Below, piece by piece: positions 7,614-13,353 of a stretch of 13,353 bases of DNA (its first letter is position 1; each line of letters starts with the position of its first letter). The notes under the pieces were generated by a model that saw only the letters and a program-made list of their open reading frames with translations, did not search any database and was not told the origin of the DNA. This DNA is from Bacteroidota bacterium (GTDB taxonomy: Bacteria; Bacteroidota; Kryptoniia; Kryptoniales; JAKASW01). The stretch is from the NCBI GenBank assembly GCA_021796055.1, contig JAJYOS010000068.1, forward strand, positions 1 through 13,353, read 5' to 3'. A program made the translations under genes and the position numbers.

Positions 7614-9227
7614 TCATTCGCGTTTGAGGCCTTGCCCTGAAATCTCATGCGGGCGATGAGTCGTCTTTCTGAACCGTCCGACTTCCTTGCGCGGCTTCCG
7701 TCTCATCGGGGCCCGTCTACTGTATTCGCGAATCCCAAACGTACCGATTCTGTGCACGCGAAGGTTCCTGACAAAGACCCTTAAATTGGGGCTGTACTGT
7801 GTGAGCAAAGTACAAATGCTGTCTTGCAGGCTTCTCATTGAATCTGCGTTCCATGCAATATTCTCCATCATCATCGAGAAGACCAGCGTGTCATGCGGAA
7901 TGAATATGTAGCCGGAAAGAGTGCGGACTCCAAGCAATGAACCAGTTTTCGCGTGGACTAAACCTTTCACGAAACTCTGAGTCATCCTGTCCTGAAGAGT
8001 ACCCGCTTCTCCGGCGACGGGGAGACTGTTAACGAATATATGCTTGTATGGTTGGTTAAGGTCGTAGCGGAGGACATGCACGATGGCGTTGGGCGTAATG
8101 AGGTCGTAATGGGAGACTCCCGAACCATCCACGATGAAGTATTGTGTCGTGTCTACTCCACATTGCTCAAGGAAAGTTTTCTCAAGAGTAATTCCATTCT
8201 TTGCGCTTCCCACCTCATCCGCAGTTGCCATCGGGACCGTGCGCAGCATGCACTCCGCGCCCAGATTATCCGACACATGGTTGATATACGTGACCACAGT
8301 GTCTATCCCATGTATCAGGGAAAACACCTGCACGCGAGACGTATGGTCCGTATAAGTGCGCGTAACATCAAGATGTCCGAGTATCTTGACACCGTGTTTT
8401 TCCAGAAGCTCTCGCAAGACGGTCCCGAAATAATGAGCAGGATGTCGCACCGAGAACTGGTAAGTCGTGGGAGTGAAATCGTCCGTGTAAGTTCCAGTAA
8501 CGACGATCGTATTCACGCCATTAATCATCTCACGCGTTACGTTAATTGTGTCAATATCTCCGGGTTGAGCCAGATTGTCGATCTTGATAAATGAAGTCTC
8601 GGGATAAGTTGTGACGACAAGGCCGCTTCCTGATGGATCCAACGAAACAAAAACGTTTACTACGTCGTGCTGAAGCTCTGCCGGTGCGATAAACATGGCA
8701 TACGGTTCCGGCTCGTCGTCCCACATCCAACCTGCCCCCCATTGAAGGGAATCGAATTTCGAAATGTCGAGGACAAGATTTCCCGTAACGGTGGTAATCC
8801 CGGTCGCTTCTATCGCCTTAGCCGCTGAATCGAGATCATTCATTCTGATTATTGGATCGCCCATGCCGACAACGACGAGGTCGCCGACCAGGCTATCTTC
8901 CCGCTGCACTCCCGCGAAGTCGAATGGAGTGGCGAAAAGATAACCCTTGCCGAGACTATTCAGGGCGAAAGAAGTCGTCACAATTTTTAGGTTACTGGCG
9001 GGGAGAAGTAAAAGCCCGGCATTTGTGCTGAAGATCGTCCGTCTTTCTCTGAGCGAGTAGACATCGACAGCTTTCTGCGTTCCGGGCGATTTACTTTGCG
9101 AAATCATGTGATTAATCTCGCGTTTCAGGAGACGCTGCGAAGCTGTTTCCTGCGCGTAAATGCATGGCGAAATGACGAAGATCAGAAGGATGATCTTCAT
9201 TGCAAGAGAGACAGGGGAGCGTTTCAT
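7614..9227 (-). CDS. dacB: D-alanyl-D-alanine carboxypeptidase/endopeptidase, PBP4 type (S13)
   Basis: This periplasmic penicillin-binding protein of peptidase family S13 trims or cleaves peptidoglycan cross-links. It has 537 residues with an N-terminal signal peptide (IILLIFVISPCIYA/QE). All three penicillin-binding motifs are intact: SxxK as PASNLK (Ser78, Lys81), SxN as VSDN (Ser319-Asn321) and KTG as HAKTGS (427-429). The long insert between the first two motifs is typical of PBP4. Its ATG overlaps the stop of the upstream regulator gene as ATGA, indicating translational coupling and supporting this start over the second Met at codon 10. Odd: the last 50 or so residues after ICTLLTQYSP form an Arg/Lys-rich tail (for example RRAPMRRKPRKEVGRFRK), beyond where S13 proteins normally end. 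It is the last gene of the kinase-regulator operon. Confidence 0.93.
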   Translation of the reverse strand: MKRSPVSLAMKIILLIFVISPCIYAQETASQRLLKREINHMISQSKSPGTQKAVDVYSLRERRTIFSTNAGLLLLPASNLKIVTTSFALNSLGKGYLFATPFDFAGVQREDSLVGDLVVVGMGDPIIRMNDLDSAAKAIEATGITTVTGNLVLDISKFDSLQWGAGWMWDDEPEPYAMFIAPAELQHDVVNVFVSLDPSGSGLVVTTYPETSFIKIDNLAQPGDIDTINVTREMINGVNTIVVTGTYTDDFTPTTYQFSVRHPAHYFGTVLRELLEKHGVKILGHLDVTRTYTDHTSRVQVFSLIHGIDTVVTYINHVSDNLGAECMLRTVPMATADEVGSAKNGITLEKTFLEQCGVDTTQYFIVDGSGVSHYDLITPNAIVHVLRYDLNQPYKHIFVNSLPVAGEAGTLQDRMTQSFVKGLVHAKTGSLLGVRTLSGYIFIPHDTLVFSMMMENIAWNADSMRSLQDSICTLLTQYSPNLRVFVRNLRVHRIGTFGIREYSRRAPMRRKPRKEVGRFRKTTHRPHEISGQGLKRE

Positions 9228-10567
9228 TTCCTGGGTCGGCCTAATTTCCTATAGAGTGTGCTCTTGTTTATCCCCAATATTTCTGCGGCTGCGACGTAGT
9301 TGTCCCCGCAGAAGCTTAGAACGTGATTTATATATTCCGTCTCGAGCTCATCGAGAGTTAAGTTGGAAGGGAGATGTTCAGTCCAGTTCTCTCCCTGTTT
9401 TCGAACGGAGGGAAGCTCGGTGTCGCCGGGAGCCAGGATCGGTCCCGTTGCAAGGGCGACGGCTCTGTCCACGAAGTTCTCAAGCTCGCGGACATTTCCG
9501 GGCCAGGTGAGGCGATATAATCGCTCGAGCAACTCGGCAGAGATGCCGGTTACTTGTTTGTTATGCTGGATGTTGTACTTCTTAATAAAGAAATCGATCA
9601 GGAGAGGGATATCGTCCTGTCTTTCGCGTAAAGGAGGAAGCTCTATCTTGATGACGCTGAGCCGGTAGAAGAGATCTTCGCGGAACAGCTTCTCACTCAC
9701 TAGTTCTTCGAGATTCCGGTTCGTCGCGGCTATGATCCTGACGTCGACGATCCGAGAAACGCTGCTCCCAATTCGGCGGACCTCATGCTCCTGTAGAACC
9801 CTGAGAAGTTTAGGTTGGAGGAGCAAAGGTATTTCTCCAACCTCGTCAAGGAAGAGCGTGCCGCCTTCAGCTTCCGTGAACAATCCGTCCCTCGCAAATA
9901 GCGCCCCGGTAAAGGCCCCTTTTTCGTGACCGAAAAGTTCAGCTTCGAGAAGTTGTTCAGGGATGGCGGCTACATTTATCGGTATGAACGGTTTTTCCGC
10001 TCGCGGACTGTTGAGATGTATTGAGCGCGCTACAATTTCTTTTCCTGTTCCACTTTCTCCCTCTATCAGTATACTGGAGTTAGTTGGAGCTACCCTCCCA
10101 ATTACCTTGAACACCTTGAGCATTCTCTCGCTCTTTCCGACCACATTCGAAACATTTGGCTCCATCTGTTGGAGGGTACCCTTTTCGCCGGCACCTTCGG
10201 CGGCGTGGAAGTGAGAAACGGCGTTCGAAACTACAAGGCGTATCTCGTTGAGATTAAGCGGCTTGCTTAAGTAGTCGAAAGCCCCGTCTTTTATTGTGTT
10301 TGCCGCCGCTTCAAGTGTTCCGAAAGCTGTTATTAGTATGACCGGCAACGAGGGGGAAGCTTCAAGGAGTCTACTCATAAGTTCAACCCCATTGAGGCCT
10401 GGCATCATGACGTCGGTCACGACTGCTGAGAAACCGCCCATCTTAATTCGCGATAGGGCCGCTACTGGGTCGGAAAACGTTTCCACCTGATATGAGGACG
10501 ACAGCGCTTCGCGTAGTATCTCCAGCGAATCCGCGTGATCGTCAATTACTGCGATTTTGTCTTTCAT
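9224..10567 (-). CDS. NtrC-family sigma54-dependent response regulator
   Basis: This 447-residue activator would switch on sigma54 promoters after phosphorylation by its partner kinase. The receiver (1-120) has Asp9/Asp10, phospho-acceptor Asp52 (VTDVMMPGLNG), Thr80 and Lys102 (SKPL). The AAA+ domain (about 140-370) shows Walker A GESGTGKE (170-177), the sigma54-contacting loop GAFTGA (217-222), Walker B TLFLDE, the arginine-finger region LFREDLFYRL, and WPGNVREL (355-362). A Fis-type helix-turn-helix ends the protein (about 403-443: AAAEILGINKSTLYRKLG). Every catalytic element is intact, so it should be a true sigma54 activator. The gene starts 26 bases inside the end of the kinase gene and overlaps dacB by 4 bases. 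Which promoters it controls is not shown; the candidate -24/-12 element ahead of its own operon is one likely target. Confidence 0.96.
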   Translation of the reverse strand: MKDKIAVIDDHADSLEILREALSSSYQVETFSDPVAALSRIKMGGFSAVVTDVMMPGLNGVELMSRLLEASPSLPVILITAFGTLEAAANTIKDGAFDYLSKPLNLNEIRLVVSNAVSHFHAAEGAGEKGTLQQMEPNVSNVVGKSERMLKVFKVIGRVAPTNSSILIEGESGTGKEIVARSIHLNSPRAEKPFIPINVAAIPEQLLEAELFGHEKGAFTGALFARDGLFTEAEGGTLFLDEVGEIPLLLQPKLLRVLQEHEVRRIGSSVSRIVDVRIIAATNRNLEELVSEKLFREDLFYRLSVIKIELPPLRERQDDIPLLIDFFIKKYNIQHNKQVTGISAELLERLYRLTWPGNVRELENFVDRAVALATGPILAPGDTELPSVRKQGENWTEHLPSNLTLDELETEYINHVLSFCGDNYVAAAEILGINKSTLYRKLGRPRK

Positions 10568-12185
10568 CTTTGCTATGTGTAGGTAATACTATTGAGAATG
10601 TTGAACCGTGCTCGGATGTGTCCGATAGAAATATTTTTCCGTTGTGTCTGTCGACGATCTCTTTACATATGACAAGTCCGATCCCGTTTCCGTTGGGCTT
10701 TTTGCTATTGATGAACTCATTGAACAACTGGCGCACGACTTCTTGCGGTACTCCGCCGCCGTTATCTGAAATATCAAACCTTATGTTTTCAAATTCAAAG
10801 CCGCTATCGAAGGATGTCTTGAGCGTGACTACTCCGCGAGTCGAATGATCATCTTTTGACTCGACGGCGTCAATCGAATTATTAAGGAGGTTGATCAGAA
10901 CCTGTTGAATCTGAACCGGGTCCGCTTCGAATACGGCCTGTGTGTTTTCCATCTGCACTTCGAAGGAGACGGACTTGTCCCGCATTTTGGGCTCCATGAC
11001 GGCGCGCGTCTCCTCGATAAGATTAGAGAGAACTATTCGCTGCTTGGATGGCATCGCGATCTTCCTCGATTGTAGAGAGCGATTAATGATGCCTATCATC
11101 GTCTCCACCTGCCTGTAAATAACCTTGAGCTTGTTCTTCTCAAGTTCAGGAATATCATTTTCGAGCAGCAATTGCACGGAGGTATATATTGCATTCAGCG
11201 GGCTACCGAGCTCGTGAGCAAGCTTGGACGCGACCTTACCGAGCGAGGCTTGCGACTCGAAGAGTCTAAGTTTCTCCTGCATCGAAATGACTTCATCGCT
11301 CTTCTGTCGCAGCGCTTCGGTGGCAATTTCTATTTCCTTCTGAAGTTTTATGGCCGACTCTTCCTGGCGCTTGACTTCTGACTTTATGATGTCGTGAGCT
11401 TTCTGAAGCTCTATCATCATCTCGTTATAAATTGTCGAGAGAGTGCGAAACTCTGTGCCTGAAGTTATGTAAAGGCGGGAGTCCATATTTCCGCCTGCGG
11501 CATAACGTAAGGCAGTCTCAAGTTCTTCAAATGGCCTCAGAAAGGTCACCCGGAAGGCTACCAGCAGCAGAATCGACGCGAACACGCTGACTGCCAGCGT
11601 AATGGCCGCCCCCGTGGCCTGATTCCTTCTCACCGTCTGCCTAACACGGCTCAGAGTTATTTTCGTGATAGCGTATCCCCAAATCTGGTCGTTCCCTTGT
11701 AGGAGGAGCGAGTATGAGTAAAGAGAGTTGCCGTACCTGATCGACGAGACCTCGCCGCGTCTTGGGTGGCTGGTAATCAGAGTTCGTTTGACATAGGAGA
11801 ATTCGCCCCCTTCTGGAGCTCTTCCGGCGAAGGCTACCAATTGCATTGAGTCCGGATCGACTTGCTTGAAAAAGCCTATGAACTCGGATTCAGGAAGGAG
11901 ACGGAGGGCAAGTCTCGCGTTTGCCGCGAGCGTGGAGACATCGACCTTTGGTGACGCGGTGGTAGCGACATTAAACTCGGCGGCAATGAACTGAGCGCTG
12001 TTCTCAGCGTCTCGGAAAAGCATTTTTTCGGTCGCGATCGAATTGAAGTAGGTTATGAGTATCCCGGCGGCGAAGAGGATAAGCACGACCACCGCCGTTA
12101 TCCTTGTTCGTAACGAGAATGACGGGTTCTTTAATTTCACTAAAAAAATATACTTTTTGGTAACATGGCTTTCAAGCTTCATCAT
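10542..12185 (-). CDS. Membrane sensor histidine kinase paired with the NtrC-type regulator
   Basis: With the ATG at 12185 the protein has 547 residues; an in-frame GTG at 12203 and an ATG at 12182 are alternatives, and none has a clear Shine-Dalgarno. Order: a short cytoplasmic start, TM1 (about 30-47, TAVVVLILFAAGILITYF), an extracytoplasmic sensor of about 145 residues, TM2 (about 192-211), HAMP (212-264), a coiled coil rich in Glu/Lys/Gln (about 260-310), and HisKA with His324 in KLAHELGSPLNAI. The ATPase domain has N-box NLLNNSIDAV (Asn435), ISDNGGG, and the G-box NGNGIGLVI. The layout is that of NtrB/ZraS-like kinases that drive sigma54 activators, and the next gene encodes one, overlapping by 26 bases. 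The signal is unknown; the periplasmic sensor and the linked dacB suggest envelope state. Confidence 0.93.
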   Translation of the reverse strand: MMKLESHVTKKYIFLVKLKNPSFSLRTRITAVVVLILFAAGILITYFNSIATEKMLFRDAENSAQFIAAEFNVATTASPKVDVSTLAANARLALRLLPESEFIGFFKQVDPDSMQLVAFAGRAPEGGEFSYVKRTLITSHPRRGEVSSIRYGNSLYSYSLLLQGNDQIWGYAITKITLSRVRQTVRRNQATGAAITLAVSVFASILLLVAFRVTFLRPFEELETALRYAAGGNMDSRLYITSGTEFRTLSTIYNEMMIELQKAHDIIKSEVKRQEESAIKLQKEIEIATEALRQKSDEVISMQEKLRLFESQASLGKVASKLAHELGSPLNAIYTSVQLLLENDIPELEKNKLKVIYRQVETMIGIINRSLQSRKIAMPSKQRIVLSNLIEETRAVMEPKMRDKSVSFEVQMENTQAVFEADPVQIQQVLINLLNNSIDAVESKDDHSTRGVVTLKTSFDSGFEFENIRFDISDNGGGVPQEVVRQLFNEFINSKKPNGNGIGLVICKEIVDRHNGKIFLSDTSEHGSTFSIVLPTHSKDERQNRSN

Positions 12186-12229
12186 ACCGGTCGAAGTAAT
12201 CACTTTGGAAGGTGCCTATCGCTCGCGAG

Positions 12230-12244
12230 GCAGTGTCAAAGCCA
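12230..12244 (-). promoter_or_regulatory. Candidate sigma54 (-24/-12) promoter of the kinase-regulator-dacB operon
   Basis: The minus strand reads TGGCTTTGACACTGC, matching the sigma54 frame TGGC-N8-TGC (consensus TGGCACG-N4-TTGC) with GG and GC exactly 10 bases apart. The start would fall near 12218, about 33 bases before the kinase ATG at 12185. An imperfect inverted repeat (GTGG...CCAC, 12252-12270) lies just upstream and could be an activator site. The same bases contain TTGACA, a possible sigma70 -35, but no convincing -10 follows at 16-18 bases. Position and orientation make it more credible than the motif alone. Confidence 0.4.
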
Positions 12245-12329
12245 CCGAAGTGTGGATTACATTATCCCACGAAATTATCTCTTCGAGTTGTTAACTTGAT
12301 ATTCATGCAGGTAAAAGGAGCAATTTTAG

Positions 12330-13353
12330 TTGACAAGAGCAACAACCGCACATAAGAGCAAGAAGGCCAACGAGGCAGGAGAACTTGTTCTCGAAGGGGT
12401 CAGGACACACAACTTAAAAAATATAGATGTCACTATTCCTAAAGGCATGATCACTGTGGTGACAGGTCCGTCTGGGAGTGGCAAATCGAGCCTCGCTTTC
12501 GACACTATCTATGCCGAGGGGCAGAGAAGGTACATAGAAAGCCTCTCCGCTTATGTCCGTCAATTTCTTGAAAGAATGGAAAAGCCGGATCTCGACACCA
12601 TAAGGGGAATAACCCCGACGGTCGCGATAGAGCAGAGGCGGCTCAGCCGAAATCCGAGGTCGACGGTAGCGACAATGACGGAGATCTACGACTACCTCAG
12701 ACTTCTCTTCGGACGTGCGGGGACCGTCTACTGTACTAAAGGCCATGGCCCCGTATTTCGATATTCGCCTGAATCGATTTTGAGAGAAGCAGATAAGTCT
12801 CTAAAAGGCAAGAGACTATTTATTCTTTTTGATATGGTGGCGGGTGATACCAGGAAAAATATCGATGACCTAAGGCGACGCGGCTTTTACCGCTTCGTGC
12901 TTCTCGATAAACCGACGGAGTTGATTGACTCAAACGTAGCTGAAGTCCCCGATTCCGGTACCCCCATGGTACTTGCCGATAGGGTTGTGCCGGGAAGCGA
13001 AGGGTACGCGGAGAGAGTGATAGAGGCTTGCGAGCAAGGTTTTGCGAACGGGGGAGGAAAGATTTATATCTGCGACGTAGATAGCGCGACCGTTCGGAGG
13101 TTCTCAAGCAGCTTCGAATGCTCGGATTGCGGTTCTGCGTATCTTGAACCGGAGCCCCGCCTCTTCTCGTTCAACAATCCTTACGGGGCGTGCCCTGAAT
13201 GTCAGGGATTCGGAACTGTCGTAGGTTACGACTGGCAGAAGACAATCGCAAATCCTTACTTAAGCATTCTTCATGGAGGGATCAGTCTGATTGCTGCTCC
13301 AGCGTTCGATATTTATCGCCGCTCCCTTTTGAAGGCTGCCGCGAGCGGAAAGA
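12330..13353 (+). CDS. uvrA: Excinuclease ABC subunit A, 5' part (runs off the window)
   Basis: UvrA is the ATP-dependent DNA damage-recognition subunit of nucleotide excision repair. The first 341 codons are present. The start is TTG 12330, with AAAGGAG (12314-12320) 9 bases upstream; no ATG lies in frame before the conserved core. Residues: VRTHNLKNIDVTIPKG, Walker A GPSGSGKSS (46-54; many UvrA proteins have Leu at the Pro position), the stretch LAFDTIYAEGQRRYIESLSA, then SRNPRSTVATMTEIYDYLRL. The first zinc module is intact: Cys264, Cys267, Cys288, Cys291 around LEPEPRLFSFNNPYGACPEC. The N-terminus is some 15 residues longer than usual and rich in Lys/Thr/Ala. It is divergent from the sensor kinase, with 144 bases between starts. 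No confident SOS box is seen. Confidence 0.96.
   Translation, partial: MTRATTAHKSKKANEAGELVLEGVRTHNLKNIDVTIPKGMITVVTGPSGSGKSSLAFDTIYAEGQRRYIESLSAYVRQFLERMEKPDLDTIRGITPTVAIEQRRLSRNPRSTVATMTEIYDYLRLLFGRAGTVYCTKGHGPVFRYSPESILREADKSLKGKRLFILFDMVAGDTRKNIDDLRRRGFYRFVLLDKPTELIDSNVAEVPDSGTPMVLADRVVPGSEGYAERVIEACEQGFANGGGKIYICDVDSATVRRFSSSFECSDCGSAYLEPEPRLFSFNNPYGACPECQGFGTVVGYDWQKTIANPYLSILHGGISLIAAPAFDIYRRSLLKAAASGK

Noticed and set aside
8040..8594. 184-codon plus-strand ORF.
   Set aside because: It is antisense to the central part of dacB, where the S13 protein is well supported; it is a shadow frame.
12204..12329. SOS/LexA box or clear plus-strand promoter for uvrA.
   Set aside because: No convincing paired hexamers or palindromic LexA-like site were found by eye, and the LexA motif of this lineage is unknown to me.

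Overview
The window looks like chromosomal DNA from the FCB (Fibrobacterota-Chlorobiota-Bacteroidota) side of bacteria, most like Ignavibacteria/Kryptonia/Melioribacter-type lineages. The main clue is a secreted glycosidase that ends in a type IX secretion (T9SS) type A sorting domain with the PNPFNPSTTISY signature typical of those groups. Base composition is near 50% GC by eye. The lineage is inferred from protein style only; there is no rRNA to settle it.

Left part (1-7292), plus strand. A GH53 endo-beta-1,4-galactanase with a T9SS tail (171-1478) is followed by about 1.5 kb of decayed or poorly coding DNA. That stretch holds an outer-membrane beta-barrel pseudogene (1576-2271, one frame broken by two TAA stops), a tiny ORF with a good ribosome binding site, and a doubtful ORF. 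Next comes a soluble three-PAS hybrid histidine kinase (3060-5381). Its start overlaps, as ATGA, the stop of a 14-codon leader ORF that carries a perfect Shine-Dalgarno. A signal-peptide-bearing DUF4091/GH123-like protein (5574-7292) closes this half. The two glycoside hydrolase-like genes suggest extracellular or periplasmic glycan breakdown.

Middle (7464-7540), minus strand. There is one tRNA-His (GTG anticodon) with an encoded CCA and a recognisable promoter. Its acceptor end is unusual: no encoded G-1, a G1-U72 wobble pair and A73 in place of the near-universal G-1:C73 pair. This resembles the alternative tRNA-His identity set described in a clade of alpha-proteobacteria.

Right part (7614-12203), minus strand. 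A tight operon encodes a membrane sensor kinase, an NtrC-type sigma54 activator and a PBP4-type D-Ala-D-Ala carboxypeptidase (S13) with an unusual basic C-terminal tail. The first two genes overlap by 26 bases and the last two by ATGA. A TGGC-N8-TGC element with correct -24/-12 spacing lies just upstream of the kinase, so the operon may be autoregulated through sigma54. The 5' third of uvrA (from 12330, TTG start) diverges from it and runs off the right edge.

The best leads for something not routinely described are the non-canonical tRNA-His, the proposed sigma54 circuit over a peptidoglycan hydrolase, and the leader ORF coupled to the hybrid kinase.
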